This document shows positions 52,265-61,916 of a DNA stretch of 64,000 bases, piece after piece. The position numbers and the translations under genes are program-made. Source of the stretch: an uncultured delta proteobacterium (GTDB lineage: Bacteria; Desulfobacterota; Desulfobulbia; Desulfobulbales; Desulfurivibrionaceae). Positions within the stretch are counted from its first letter, which is position 1. Every line of letters begins with the position of its first letter. The DNA is taken from NCBI GenBank assembly GCA_903869265.1, contig CAIPYE010000015.1:186001-250000 (forward strand), given 5' to 3'. The notes beneath the pieces were generated by a model. The model searched no databases and was not told where the DNA came from. It saw only the letters and a program-made list of their open reading frames with translations.

Positions 52265-52395
52265 AGAGTATCAAAGGCTGGGCCGCTGGCGGCCGGCATA
52301 TTTCTGGGATTGGCTGCGGGCTGGAACAAAAAACCGCGCCGGAAAACTCCTTAAAACATCATGGGGATACTAGCACAACTTGTCACCCCTATAAA

Positions 52396-52425
52396 TTGAT
52401 TTCCTCGGATTTGCCAAACTATATT
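52396..52425 (+). promoter_or_regulatory. Possible promoter upstream of the Gfo/Idh/MocA gene
   Basis: TTGATT (52396-52401) and TATATT (52420-52425) are 18 bases apart. The oxidoreductase gene starts 134 bases downstream. Confidence 0.3.
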
Positions 52426-52559
52426 CACGAAAAGCGTTCCCTTGTTGTTCTGCCGGGAACCATGCCAGCGCAAGACGGATTTTTCGGCAGATTTACCTTG
52501 TCAGTTCCAGCGTAATGGCGTAATTTCTCAGGAAATTCAAGCTCACAGGCAGAAAAAAT

Positions 52560-53528
52560 ATGGCACAGACACGCATCGGGGTTATCGGGGTAGGGTATCT
52601 CGGCAAGTTTCACGCCCAGAAATACATGGCCAACCCGGAGGTGGAACTGGTGGGGGTGGCGGATCTCAACCCGGCCTACGCCGCCGAGGTCGCCGCAACC
52701 TGCAAGACCACCGCTTTTGGTGATTATCAGGCGCTGCTCGATCAGGTCGATGCGGTGAGCGTGGTGGTGCCCACCAGTCTGCATCACGAGGTGGCGTCCG
52801 TCTGCCTGAAAGTCGGCAAGGATGTCATGCTGGAAAAACCCATGACCACCACGCTGGCCGAGGCAGACGACCTCATCGCCTTGGCCGATCATGGGCAGCG
52901 CATCCTGCAGGTCGGCCATATCGAGCAGTACAATCCCGCCGTTCTGGCCATGGCCGAACACCTCACCCAGCCGCTTTTCATCGAGTCGCACCGGATTCAT
53001 GTCTTCAAGCCCAGGGGTCTCGATGTCGACGTGGTGCTCGATCTGATGATCCACGACATCGACATTATCCTGAGCATCGTCAAGTCGCCCATCGCCTCCA
53101 TGCACCCGGTGGGCATGCCGGTTTTCACCAAAACCACGGATATTGCCAATGTCCGTCTGATTTTTGAGAACGGCTGCACCGCCAATCTCACCGTAAGTCG
53201 CGTTTCCCGGGAAAATATCCGGCGGCTTCGGGTTTTCCAGCCCAATTCATTCGTGGCGGTTGACTACGGCAAAAAAGAGATCACCGTGATCAAACCAGGC
53301 AAGGAGTTGGATGCAAACTCCATGCCCCAGGAAGAGGTCATCTCCTCCTGCTACCTGCATCAGGACGCCCTGGAGATGGAGCTAAAGGATTTTGTCAAGA
53401 ATGTCCGCAACCGGACCCAGCCAAAGGTCTCCGGCCGGGAAGGGCGGCTGGCCCTGGCCGTGGCCCAGGAAATCATGGCCAAGATCAAAGACCATGCCGA
53501 CACCCATCGCCAGTTGTTCAATGGCTGA
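52560..53528 (+). CDS. Gfo/Idh/MocA-family oxidoreductase
   Basis: The 322-residue protein has the N-terminal Rossmann motif RIGVIGVGYLGKFHAQKYMA and VMLEKPMTTTLAEADDLIAL with the conserved EKP lysine. The C-terminal alpha/beta domain begins near GHIEQYNPAVLAMAEHL. Such NAD(P)-dependent enzymes oxidise or reduce sugars and UDP-sugars. Adjacent lpxB, with which it overlaps by 8 bases, suggests a place in lipid A or LPS biosynthesis (as in many bacteria with a lpx-linked member of this family). Confidence 0.85.
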   Translation: MAQTRIGVIGVGYLGKFHAQKYMANPEVELVGVADLNPAYAAEVAATCKTTAFGDYQALLDQVDAVSVVVPTSLHHEVASVCLKVGKDVMLEKPMTTTLAEADDLIALADHGQRILQVGHIEQYNPAVLAMAEHLTQPLFIESHRIHVFKPRGLDVDVVLDLMIHDIDIILSIVKSPIASMHPVGMPVFTKTTDIANVRLIFENGCTANLTVSRVSRENIRRLRVFQPNSFVAVDYGKKEITVIKPGKELDANSMPQEEVISSCYLHQDALEMELKDFVKNVRNRTQPKVSGREGRLALAVAQEIMAKIKDHADTHRQLFNG

Positions 53529-54693
53529 CCTCCCAATGGACGCCCCCTTACAGATCATGATCGTGGCTGGCGAGGCCTCCGGCGACATGCACGGAGCAAA
53601 ACTCGTCGCTGCCATGCGGGAACAGGCCCCGAATCTTGCGGTCTGCGGCATCGGCGGCCCTGCCTTGACCGAGCAGGGGGTGGAGATCCTCTACGATTCC
53701 TCCCGCCTGGCCGTGGTGGGCATCATCGAGGTCATCAGCCATTTTCGCTTCATCCGCGAGGCCATGCACGCCCTTGAAAAACGTCTCCGGGAACAACCGC
53801 CCCGCTTGTTGATTCTCATCGACTATCCCGACTTCAACCTGATCCTGGCCAAAAAGGCCAGGCGGCTCGGCATCCCGGTGTTCTATTACATCAGCCCGCA
53901 GGTTTGGGCCTGGCGTAGCGGTCGGGTCAAGACCATCAAGAAGCTGGTGGACCGCATGGCCGTGATCCTGCCTTTTGAAAAAGAGTTCTACCAAAAACGC
54001 GGGATGGCGGTGGAGTATGTGGGCCACCCCCTCATGGACACGGTGCGCGCCGCCATGCCCCGGGCGGAGTTTCTGCAATCCCTGGGGATTGCCCAGGAGA
54101 GCACGGTGATCGGCATCCTGCCGGGCAGTCGGAAACGAGAGATAGCCGGGATGCTGCCGCTCTTCCTGGCGGCAGCACAACTGATGCAAGCGCAACTGGT
54201 CAAACCGGTCTTTCTCCTGCCCCTGGCCCCGACCCTGAGCGAGGATGATCTTCTGGCCAATGGCTTAGGGGAGGCGGGGATCGAGGTGCGGGTGATCCGG
54301 GAGAACCGCTACGAACTCATGGCCGCCTGCAACGCAGTGATGGCGGCCTCGGGCACCGTCTCTCTGGAACTAGCCATCCTGGATGTGCCCATGGTTATTT
54401 CCTACCGGGTTTCGCCTCTCACCTATTTTCTAGGGCGCCGCCTGATTAAGGTACAATACGCCTCCTTGGTCAATCTGGTGGCTGGGCGGGAAGTGGTGCC
54501 GGAGTTGTTGCAGGATGAGGCGATGCCGGAAAAAATCGCCGAAGCCACCGTACGCATTGTTGCGAACCAGGCGGAACGCGCCATCATGCTGGCAGGTCTT
54601 GCCGAAGTCAGGGAACTGCTTGGCGGGGCAGGAGCCTCGACACGGACGGCCAGACTGGCCCTTGAAACGATTACCCCAAATCCCGCTGCCTGA
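53521..54693 (+). CDS. lpxB: Lipid-A-disaccharide synthase
   Basis: The product is 390 residues from ATG 53521 (MADLPMDAPLQIMIVAGEAS); an ATG at 53536 is possible. VAGEASGDMHGAKLVAAM, FYYISPQVWAWRSGRVKTIK, YVGHPLMDT, GILPGSRKREIAGMLPLFL and AASGTVSLELAILDVPMVIS are all LpxB signatures. It joins UDP-diacylglucosamine and lipid X to the lipid A disaccharide. The upstream Gfo/Idh/MocA gene overlaps it; trmL is convergent and overlaps its 3' end by 23 bases. Confidence 0.94.
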   Translation: MADLPMDAPLQIMIVAGEASGDMHGAKLVAAMREQAPNLAVCGIGGPALTEQGVEILYDSSRLAVVGIIEVISHFRFIREAMHALEKRLREQPPRLLILIDYPDFNLILAKKARRLGIPVFYYISPQVWAWRSGRVKTIKKLVDRMAVILPFEKEFYQKRGMAVEYVGHPLMDTVRAAMPRAEFLQSLGIAQESTVIGILPGSRKREIAGMLPLFLAAAQLMQAQLVKPVFLLPLAPTLSEDDLLANGLGEAGIEVRVIRENRYELMAACNAVMAASGTVSLELAILDVPMVISYRVSPLTYFLGRRLIKVQYASLVNLVAGREVVPELLQDEAMPEKIAEATVRIVANQAERAIMLAGLAEVRELLGGAGASTRTARLALETITPNPAA

Positions 54694-55141
54694 TCGCCTC
54701 GTAGAGCACCACCGACGCGGCCATGCCTAAATTGATGCTGCGGATATTGGGGTTGGACATGGGGATGGTGGCGCACCGTTCCCGATACAGGGTTATGATT
54801 TCCTCGGGCAACCCTTTGGTCTCGCGGCCAAAAACCAGATAATCTCCGGGCTGGTAGGCCACCTCGGTGTACGACCGCTCCACCTTGGTGGTGAAGAAGT
54901 GCAGACGCAGCTCATCCTGGGCTGCGAGAAACTCCTCAAAACTATCCCAGTAACGAATATCGACAAACTTCCAGTAATCAAGGCCAGCCCGTTTCAGATG
55001 CTTGTCGTCGGTGGAAAAGCCCAGAGGCCGGACCAGATGCAGGATCGTGTCCGTGGCCCCGCACAGCCGGGAGATGCTCCCGGTGTTGGGAGGAATCTCC
55101 GGCTCGACCAGAACGATATTAAAAGGAGCAGGGCAGGGCAA
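54671..55141 (-). CDS. trmL: tRNA (cytidine/uridine-34-2'-O)-methyltransferase
   Basis: The 156-residue SpoU/SPOUT enzyme has FNIVLVEPEIPPNTGSISRL, DYWKFVDIRYWDSFEEFLAA, VFGRETKGLPEEII and SINLGMAASVVLYEAIRQ, the knotted SAM site. It 2'-O-methylates the wobble base of certain leucine tRNAs. The only workable start is TTG 55141, since no ATG or GTG precedes the conserved FNIVLVEPE. It lies 6 bases after the M23 gene stop, so the two are probably co-transcribed. Confidence 0.9.
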   Translation of the reverse strand: MPCPAPFNIVLVEPEIPPNTGSISRLCGATDTILHLVRPLGFSTDDKHLKRAGLDYWKFVDIRYWDSFEEFLAAQDELRLHFFTTKVERSYTEVAYQPGDYLVFGRETKGLPEEIITLYRERCATIPMSNPNIRSINLGMAASVVLYEAIRQRDLG

Positions 55142-55147
55142 GGATGA

Positions 55148-56608
55148 TTAGAGCATGGAAATCGGGTTGGCCGGGGTCACCACCACGTTTTTAACCACCA
55201 CGATCTTGGGATCATCAAGACTTTTGGCCAACTGGGTGATCGACTGCAATCCCTGGCGGAAAAGGACGAGCTGGGTTCCTGCCAGTTGAGAGCGCGGGCG
55301 AAACTTGACATTGAAGGGATTGGTGAAGGTGCCGTTCTGCGCCATCCGGTAATCAAGATGCGGCCCGGTGGCTATGCCCGTGGAACCGACATAGCCGATA
55401 ATCTGTTTCTGCTGCACCTTGGCTCCGGCGGCAATATTCTTGGCAAAACCGGAAAGATGACCGTAATAGGTCTTGTAACCGCCGCCATGATCAAGAATGA
55501 TCTGCTTGCCAAAGCCACCTTTCCAGCCGGCATACTCCACCCGGCCGTCGGAAGCAGCCATGATCGGAGTACCCGCTGGCGCGGCAAGATCAACACCCAG
55601 ATGGGGGCGAACAATTTCCAGAACCGGGTGATACCGGTGGTAGCTAAAACCGGATGAAACCCTGGCCATGGGGATTGGAGAGCGGATAAATGATTCGCCC
55701 AGCTCGAAACCACGGCGATCGAAATAGGCCGTCTCGTTTTGGCCCTTATCAAAATAAAAGCCCTCTAGAGGGCCTACTTCCTTGCTGTTATAGCGCGCCA
55801 CCAGAATCTTGCCGTAGCCGACAAACTGGCTGTTTTTGTAATATTTTTCAAAAACCAACTCAAAGGTGTCGCCAAACCGGGTCTCGGTGTTGAAATCGAT
55901 CTTGGAGGCAAAGATGTCGGCAAAGCTGTAGATCAGTTTGGGATCCTCATGAAAGGCCGAAAGGGCGGCAAAAAGGGAGGATTCAATCTTGCCATGCAAC
56001 TTCACCGTACGGCAATCAAGGGGAACATCAAGCTTCTTGGCCTTGAACGATCCCTCGGGCGTGCGCTCGATGGCGTGGATCTCAAGAGGACCTGATTCGT
56101 AGAGGCATTTAACCAGGCTGCCATCATCATCGAGGGTCAGGGTGTATCGGTCATTGGGCTTCATCTCCCGGAAATTGACCTGGCCGGAAAAGGCGGAGAT
56201 CACCGACTGCTGGACCTCTTCATCAACTCCGTTGGATCGGAAAGAAGAGGTCAGTGAATCTCCGGGACGAATTTCTCCGACAATCTCCCGGACGTTGGGC
56301 AGAAATTCTTCCGTTTCGTTGGCCGCAGATTTCGCCAGCATGGCTTTTCCATTCACGGCATAGAGAAAAAAGGCGACAACCAGCGCGAGGGATATGCCTA
56401 CAGTGAGAAAATGGGTGGTGTTTAAGAAGATAGCCAGATGTCTTTTCGTGTGATTGCGAAAGCGGGCCAATCCTCTGGAAAAAGCGACGAGGCACAACGG
56501 GCATAACCGGGAAAGAAAAGCATTGCACGCATTGGAAACAAGAGCTGATATGTTGATTTTTTCTGCCATTAATACTTTTTCCCACAGAGGTTTCAGCGAA
56601 TACGCCAT
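55148..56608 (-). CDS. M23-family peptidoglycan endopeptidase, membrane-anchored
   Basis: The product is up to 486 residues; an inner ATG at 56569 (MAEKINISALVSN) is possible. A helix near 66-86 anchors it. The periplasmic part has an OapA/LysM-like region (EIVGEIRPGDSLTSSFRSNG, 108-127) and a C-terminal M23 (LytM) domain. Zinc ligands include His336 and Asp340 in PHLGVDLAAPAG and the later HLDYRM; DGRVEYAGWKGGFGKQIILD and YKTYYGHLSG are family segments. It cuts peptide cross-links in peptidoglycan, as YebA/MepM does. Confidence 0.9.
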   Translation of the reverse strand: MAYSLKPLWEKVLMAEKINISALVSNACNAFLSRLCPLCLVAFSRGLARFRNHTKRHLAIFLNTTHFLTVGISLALVVAFFLYAVNGKAMLAKSAANETEEFLPNVREIVGEIRPGDSLTSSFRSNGVDEEVQQSVISAFSGQVNFREMKPNDRYTLTLDDDGSLVKCLYESGPLEIHAIERTPEGSFKAKKLDVPLDCRTVKLHGKIESSLFAALSAFHEDPKLIYSFADIFASKIDFNTETRFGDTFELVFEKYYKNSQFVGYGKILVARYNSKEVGPLEGFYFDKGQNETAYFDRRGFELGESFIRSPIPMARVSSGFSYHRYHPVLEIVRPHLGVDLAAPAGTPIMAASDGRVEYAGWKGGFGKQIILDHGGGYKTYYGHLSGFAKNIAAGAKVQQKQIIGYVGSTGIATGPHLDYRMAQNGTFTNPFNVKFRPRSQLAGTQLVLFRQGLQSITQLAKSLDDPKIVVVKNVVVTPANPISML

Positions 56609-56867
56609 GCATCCGTCTGGGTGCTGAATTCAGATAACCACATATTATGTAGCAAAACAGAGCGATTAATACAAGTTTCTTTTGCCCTTACCCCTCGGGA
56701 AAATCCTGCCCCAAACAATTTGTTCGGTTGAAAAAAAAATAAAATTGTTGCACACTGCATTTTCGAAATTTTTCCGGCTTCAACAGAAGATGGGGAGCCG
56801 GATACGTTTATGGGCTCTCGCCTTCCGGCAGATTTTTCAACATACATATCAGGAGCAACAGGCAGCA

Positions 56868-58154
56868 ATGGCGTTAATCGTGCAGAAATTCGGCGGGACC
56901 TCGGTGGCAAACCCGCAAAAAATCAAAGCGGTGGCCGAACGGGTCATGGGCTACCGTCGCAAGGGGCACCGAATGGTGGTGGTGCTCTCGGCCATGGCCG
57001 GCGAAACCAACCGTTTCGTCGATCTGGCCAACCAGATGCAGGCTATCCCCGACCCCCGGGAGATGGACGTACTCCTGGCCACCGGCGAGCAGGCAACCAT
57101 CGCCCTCTTCGCCATGGCAGTGAAGGACGCAGGCCTCGATGCCATCTCGCTCCTGGGTGATCAGGTCAAAATCACCACCGACCGGATGCACACCAAGGCC
57201 AGAATCAAGACCATCGATGCAAAGCTGATCAACCGACACCTGGACGCGGGCAAAATCGTGGTGGTGGCCGGTTTTCAGGGAGTCACCGAGGACGGCGACC
57301 TGACCACCTTGGGCCGGGGCGGTTCCGACACCACGGCCGTGGCCTTGGCCGCAGCGCTCAAAGCGGACGAGTGTGAGATCTACACCGACGTGGAAGGGGT
57401 GTACACCACCGACCCCAACATCTGCAAAAATGCCCGCAAGATTAATCGCATCTCCTATGATGAAATGCTGGAACTGGCCAGTCTCGGCGCCAAGGTGCTG
57501 GACATCCGCTCGGTCGGTTTTGCCAAACGCTATAAAGTTCCTGTCCATGTTCGTTCCACCTTCACGGATACCGAAGGAACATGGGTGGTAGAGGAGGATA
57601 AAGAAATGGAATCGAATCCCGTATCCGGAGTAACCTGCAGCAAAAACGAAGCCCGCATCACCATCAGCAAGGTTCCCGACGTTCCGGGTACTGCGGCCGG
57701 GGTTTTCAACCCGATCACCAGCCAGGGCATCGTGGTGGACATGATCATCCAGAACACCCGCGAGGGCGAACTGACTGATATGACCTTTACCGTGCCCCGC
57801 ACTGACTACAAGAAAACCATGCAGATCATGAAAAAGGTCGTGACGGATGTCGGAGCCGAAGGGGTGACCGGTTCGGACAACATCGCCAAGGTTTCCATTG
57901 TCGGGGTCGGCATGCGCAACCACGCAGGCATCGCCTCCACCATGTTCAAAGTGCTCTCCGACGAGGGGATCAACATTTTGATGATCTCCACCTCGGAGAT
58001 CAAGGTCTCCTGCGTCATCGAGGAAAAGTACACCGAACTGGCGGTTCGGGCGTTGCATGATGCCTTTGGTCTGGACAAGAAACGGCCGACCAAGAACCCT
58101 GCCCCGGCAAAGGCCAAAGCGGCAACTAAGCCGAAAGCCAAAAGCAAAAAATAA
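56868..58154 (+). CDS. lysC: Aspartate kinase
   Basis: The 428-residue protein starts at ATG 56868 (MALIVQKFGGTSVANPQKIK), the invariant KFGGTS start; ATGs upstream give no family residues. FVVVAG-like IVVVAGFQGVTEDGDLTTLG and GRGGSDTTAVALAAALKADE form the kinase core; two ACT domains follow (about 265-405). The C-terminus is a lysine/proline/alanine tail (residues 408-428) absent from most aspartate kinases. It phosphorylates aspartate for Lys, Met, Thr and Ile synthesis. cimA follows after 9 bases, suggesting a branched-chain/aspartate-family operon. Confidence 0.94.
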   Translation: MALIVQKFGGTSVANPQKIKAVAERVMGYRRKGHRMVVVLSAMAGETNRFVDLANQMQAIPDPREMDVLLATGEQATIALFAMAVKDAGLDAISLLGDQVKITTDRMHTKARIKTIDAKLINRHLDAGKIVVVAGFQGVTEDGDLTTLGRGGSDTTAVALAAALKADECEIYTDVEGVYTTDPNICKNARKINRISYDEMLELASLGAKVLDIRSVGFAKRYKVPVHVRSTFTDTEGTWVVEEDKEMESNPVSGVTCSKNEARITISKVPDVPGTAAGVFNPITSQGIVVDMIIQNTREGELTDMTFTVPRTDYKKTMQIMKKVVTDVGAEGVTGSDNIAKVSIVGVGMRNHAGIASTMFKVLSDEGINILMISTSEIKVSCVIEEKYTELAVRALHDAFGLDKKRPTKNPAPAKAKAATKPKAKSKK

Positions 58155-58163
58155 GGAAACAGA

Positions 58164-59756
58164 ATGGCCCCAAAAGTCGCCATCTACGACACCACCCTGC
58201 GGGACGGTACCCAGGCCGAGAATTTCAACCTCTCGCTGGAAGACAAACTGCGCATCACCCTCAAGTTCGACGAACTGGGGATCGACTATGTCGAAGGCGG
58301 CTGGCCGGGCTCCAACCCAAAGGATGTCGAGTACTTCAAGGAAATCCAGAAGTACGAACTCAAGCACACCAGGGTTACGGCCTTTGGCTCCACCCGGCTG
58401 TTTGCCAACCCGGCGGAGCAGGACGGCAACCTCAATGCTCTGATCGCCGCGAAAACCCCGGGGATCACCATCTTCGGCAAGACCTGGGATATCCATGTCC
58501 ACGATGCCCTGCGCATCGAGCTTGACGACAACCTGCTGATCATCGAGGAGTCGCTGAAGTATCTGCGGCCCCATGTCCAGCATCTATTTTATGATGCCGA
58601 GCATTTTTTCGACGGTTTCAAGGCCAACCCGGAATACGCCCTGGCCACTCTGGACCGGGCCATTGCCGGTGGGGCTGATTGCCTGGCGCTCTGCGAAACC
58701 AACGGCGGCGTCCTGCCCACCGAGCTTGCCGCGATCATCGAAGCGGTTAAGGCACACCTGGCGGCGAAAAAATCCACGATTGAGTTCGGCATCCACGCCC
58801 ACAACGATTCCGAGTGCGCGGTGGCCAACTCCCTGATCGCCGTTTCCATGGGCGCCACCCAGGTACAGGGTACGGCCAACGGCTTTGGCGAGCGGTGCGG
58901 CAACGCCAATCTTACCTCGATCATGCCGGCCCTGGCCCTGAAGATGGGTTATACCTTTACCGCCGCCGCCAACCTGCACCGGCTCACCGAGGTTTCCCGC
59001 TTTGTTTCCGAGCTGGCCAACCTCTCGCCCAACAAGTACCAGCCCTACGTTGGGCAGTCCGCCTTTGCCCACAAGGGCGGCATCCATGTGAGCGCCGTAC
59101 AGCGCAACCCCCTGACCTACGAGCACCTGGAGCCGGAAAAGGTGGGCAATGTCCGGCGGGTGCTGATTTCGGATCTCTCCGGCAAAAGCAACGTGCTGGT
59201 CAAGGCCAAGAAGTTCGGCCTGGACCTGGACAGCAAGGACCCGGTGGTGAGCGCCATCGTCAAGGAGCTGAAGGACTTGGAAAATCAGGGCTTCCAATAC
59301 GAAGGGGCCGAGGCGTCCTTTGAACTCCTCATGCGCCGCGCCATGGGAACCCCGAAGAAGTATTTCGACCTGCACGGTTTTCGGGTGATGAGCCAGAAGG
59401 CCCCGGACGGCACGCTGCAGGAGGAGGCCACCATTCGGCTGGCCGTGGGTGGAGAGGAGGTGCACACCGCAGCCCTGGGCAACGGCCCGGTCAACGCCCT
59501 GGACAAGTCGCTGCGCAAGGCGTTGACCCGGTTCTATCCCAATCTCAAGGAGATGGAGCTGCGGGATTACAAGGTGCGGGTGCTGGCCAGCGAACACGGC
59601 ACCGAAGCCAGGGTACGGGTGCTCATCGAATCCCGCGACCAGGACTCCATGTGGGGTACGGTGGGGGTTTCCCCGGACATCATCGAGGCAAGCTGGCAAG
59701 CCCTGGTGGACAGCATCACCTACAAGCTCATGAAGGATGAACAGCACAAGCAATGA
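58164..59756 (+). CDS. cimA: (R)-citramalate synthase
   Basis: The 530-residue HMGL/LeuA-family enzyme starts [31 protein letters not shown] and [19 protein letters not shown] and [20 protein letters not shown] are catalytic-barrel segments with the metal ligands. The C-terminal LeuA_dimer regulatory domain (about 380-520) completes it. [10 protein letters not shown] and EGGWPGSN are typical of CimA rather than LeuA. It condenses pyruvate and acetyl-CoA to citramalate, entering 2-oxobutanoate synthesis, with LeuC/LeuD (28-30 kb) taking the next step. Confidence 0.93.
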   Translation: MAPKVAIYDTTLRDGTQAENFNLSLEDKLRITLKFDELGIDYVEGGWPGSNPKDVEYFKEIQKYELKHTRVTAFGSTRLFANPAEQDGNLNALIAAKTPGITIFGKTWDIHVHDALRIELDDNLLIIEESLKYLRPHVQHLFYDAEHFFDGFKANPEYALATLDRAIAGGADCLALCETNGGVLPTELAAIIEAVKAHLAAKKSTIEFGIHAHNDSECAVANSLIAVSMGATQVQGTANGFGERCGNANLTSIMPALALKMGYTFTAAANLHRLTEVSRFVSELANLSPNKYQPYVGQSAFAHKGGIHVSAVQRNPLTYEHLEPEKVGNVRRVLISDLSGKSNVLVKAKKFGLDLDSKDPVVSAIVKELKDLENQGFQYEGAEASFELLMRRAMGTPKKYFDLHGFRVMSQKAPDGTLQEEATIRLAVGGEEVHTAALGNGPVNALDKSLRKALTRFYPNLKEMELRDYKVRVLASEHGTEARVRVLIESRDQDSMWGTVGVSPDIIEASWQALVDSITYKLMKDEQHKQ

Positions 59757-60234
59757 TACCGGGAAAAAGGACCTGCGCCCACTGGTGCTGGTCCTTTTCG
59801 CCCTGTGCATCCTGGGCGTTACCGCTATCCGCAACGGCTGGCTGCCTTATTTTTCCAAACCCATTTCCGCCCCCTCAAAACTTGCCTGGTGCGATGGTTC
59901 TGTCGCCACGGGTCTCTATCGGGTGCCCACCGATGCCCCTTACCCGGCTGCGGAGGAACAGCCACAGGCCGAAACAGCTTCCGGCCAGGAGCACAAAGCC
60001 TCGCGAAGACCCCCGGCCAAACTGGCCCCCCTGTTTTTCAAGCCCATTCCCATCAATCAGGCCGACGAAGAACTGTTGATCACCATTCCAGGGATCGGCC
60101 CAGTCCTGGCCAAAAGAATCATCGAATTTCGCGGACAGCACGGCAGAATCAACGCCATTGAGGAACTGGACGAGGTGAAGGGCATCGGCCCGGCCAAATT
60201 GGAAAAACTCAAGGCCCATCTGACTGTTGACTGA
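59737..60234 (+). CDS. ComEA-like helix-hairpin-helix protein
   Basis: The 165-residue protein has an N-terminal membrane helix (about 15-33, [20 protein letters not shown]), a proline/alanine-rich linker and a C-terminal double HhH domain: [17 protein letters not shown] and [19 protein letters not shown]. This layout matches ComEA DNA-binding proteins, which capture DNA during natural transformation, but here it may serve another DNA-binding role. The start overlaps the end of cimA by 20 bases. Confidence 0.85.
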   Translation: MNSTSNDTGKKDLRPLVLVLFALCILGVTAIRNGWLPYFSKPISAPSKLAWCDGSVATGLYRVPTDAPYPAAEEQPQAETASGQEHKASRRPPAKLAPLFFKPIPINQADEELLITIPGIGPVLAKRIIEFRGQHGRINAIEELDEVKGIGPAKLEKLKAHLTVD

Positions 60235-60342
60235 TTCAGATACCGCACCTTGGCCGCAGGGCAGGGAATCCCCATGGTAAAAAGCAAAAGAAGTCCAGGC
60301 CAAGGTTAGACCGGTGAACAATTTTATTCATGGAGAGTCGGC

Positions 60343-61134
60343 ATGATCCGGCGTTTTTTTACGACAGCCCTGCCATTTCTGCTTTTTCTCCTCATCTGGC
60401 AGACTGTGGCGTTTCTGGTTGAAGCGATACGGGAGATCCCCTTTCCCACCCCCTGGCAGACCTTTGTCAAGCTGGGGCGACTCCTTGCCGGCGAACCGCT
60501 CTCGGACACTTTGCTCTATCGACACATCGGTGACAGCATGCTCCGCTGGCTGGCCGGTTTTGGGAGCGCAACCGTCATCGGCCTGATGTACGGTCTCGCC
60601 GCCGGGGTCAGCCGCCGCCTTGAACTGGCCACGGGCCAGATTGTTCATCTGCTGCAGTTGATTCCTGGATTGGCCTGGATTCCCATTGCCCTTCTGATCT
60701 TCGGTCTCGGAGAGTCGGCCACCATCTTCATGATCGCCATGGCTGCTTTTCCTCCCGTTGCCATTACCGTGTTGGCTGGAGTCAAACACCTGGACGGCAC
60801 TTACCTCCGTGCGGCCAGAATGCTGGGGGCCGGAAGAAGAGCCCTCTTTTTTCAAGTATTGTTGCCCGGAGCCCTGCCCGCAACCATCAGCGGTCTGCGG
60901 CTTGGCCTGGGAAACAGCTGGCGGGTGTTGCTGGCGGCAGAAATGGTGGTCGGCACCGGCACCGGCCTTGGCTATTCAATTGTCGAGTCCCGCTGGAACC
61001 TGGATTATCCCGGGGCCTTTGCCTGTCTTACGATTATCGCCTTGATAGGCATCCTCCTCGAATACGGCCTGTTCCGGCCGCTTGAACGCACAACCCTGAA
61101 ACACTACCACCTTGAAGGCAGCCCCCGGCAATGA
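60343..61134 (+). CDS. SsuC/TauC-family ABC transporter permease
   Basis: The 263-residue permease starts after ATGGAGAGTCGGC. It has about six helices and the EAA-loop TYLRAARMLGAGRRALFFQV followed by LLPGALPATISGLRLGLGNS. The group imports sulfonates, taurine, nitrate-like anions or pyrimidine precursors. ATP-binding and binding-protein genes follow in the same strand, with 4-base overlaps, so the three form one transporter. Substrate cannot be fixed from sequence. An inverted repeat ACCTTGGCC/GGCCAAGGT lies upstream (60247-60306). Confidence 0.87.
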   Translation: MIRRFFTTALPFLLFLLIWQTVAFLVEAIREIPFPTPWQTFVKLGRLLAGEPLSDTLLYRHIGDSMLRWLAGFGSATVIGLMYGLAAGVSRRLELATGQIVHLLQLIPGLAWIPIALLIFGLGESATIFMIAMAAFPPVAITVLAGVKHLDGTYLRAARMLGAGRRALFFQVLLPGALPATISGLRLGLGNSWRVLLAAEMVVGTGTGLGYSIVESRWNLDYPGAFACLTIIALIGILLEYGLFRPLERTTLKHYHLEGSPRQ

Positions 61135-61916
61135 TTCGGCTCGATCAGGTCAGTAAACAGTATAACCCCGGCAGGGCAAACGGGCTGTTCGTCCTGCGGG
61201 ACGTTTCCCTTGCCTTTGCGGAAAACCGGTTTACCTGCCTGCTGGGGCCAAGCGGCTGCGGCAAGACCACCCTGTTGAACCTGATCGCCGGGTTCATCGC
61301 TCCCACCTCAGGCCGGGTGCTGTTGCAAAACGTGCCAATAGACAAGCCGGGGCCGGATAGAGGGGTGGTCTTTCAGGACGCCACCCTGTTTCCGTGGATG
61401 ACGGTGCTCGACAATGTCCGGTTTGGCCTCTCTCAGCAAGGCCTGGATCAGGAGCACTGCACGGCCGTTGCCCAAGAATACCTCGACCTGGTGGGAATGC
61501 TACCCCACGCCGCGGCCTGGCCCATCAGCCTGTCCGGCGGCATGCGGCAACGGGTCGCCATTGCCCGGATTCTGGCCCTGCAACCCAAGGTCATGCTGAT
61601 GGACGAACCGTTCAGCGCCCTTGACGCAAAAAGCAGGGAACGGCTGCAGGATGAGCTGCTGAGGATTTGCGAGAATCGTCCGGTTACGGTTATCTACATT
61701 ACCCACAACGTGGAAGAAGCAGCCTTTCTGGCGGAACGGGTCATTGTCATGGGACCGGCCCCCGACACGATCCACGCAGACATGCAGCTTCCCTCAAGGC
61801 GGCCTCGCCTCCGCCTATCACCGGAGTTCGCCGACACCACCGCAATGCTGCGCGCCGAACTTGACACCCTACCGTGCTGCATTGCAGCATCAAAGCAAAG
61901 AGAGGATGGGCTATGA
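61131..61916 (+). CDS. SsuB/TauB-family ABC transporter ATPase
   Basis: The 261-residue ATPase has Walker A GPSGCGKTT, Q-loop FQDATLFPWMTVLDN, signature LSGGMRQRV, Walker B VMLMDEPFSALD and H-loop YITHNVEEA. FPWMTVLDNVRFGL and AKSRERLQDELLRICE are typical of the nitrate/sulfonate/taurine group. It overlaps the permease gene by 4 bases and the binding-protein gene by 4 bases (ATGA). Confidence 0.9.
   Translation: MIRLDQVSKQYNPGRANGLFVLRDVSLAFAENRFTCLLGPSGCGKTTLLNLIAGFIAPTSGRVLLQNVPIDKPGPDRGVVFQDATLFPWMTVLDNVRFGLSQQGLDQEHCTAVAQEYLDLVGMLPHAAAWPISLSGGMRQRVAIARILALQPKVMLMDEPFSALDAKSRERLQDELLRICENRPVTVIYITHNVEEAAFLAERVIVMGPAPDTIHADMQLPSRRPRLRLSPEFADTTAMLRAELDTLPCCIAASKQREDGL

Noticed and set aside
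56874-58583. A 569-codon open frame on the minus strand
   Set aside because: It mirrors lysC and cimA, which have full family signatures; the mirrored protein has none.
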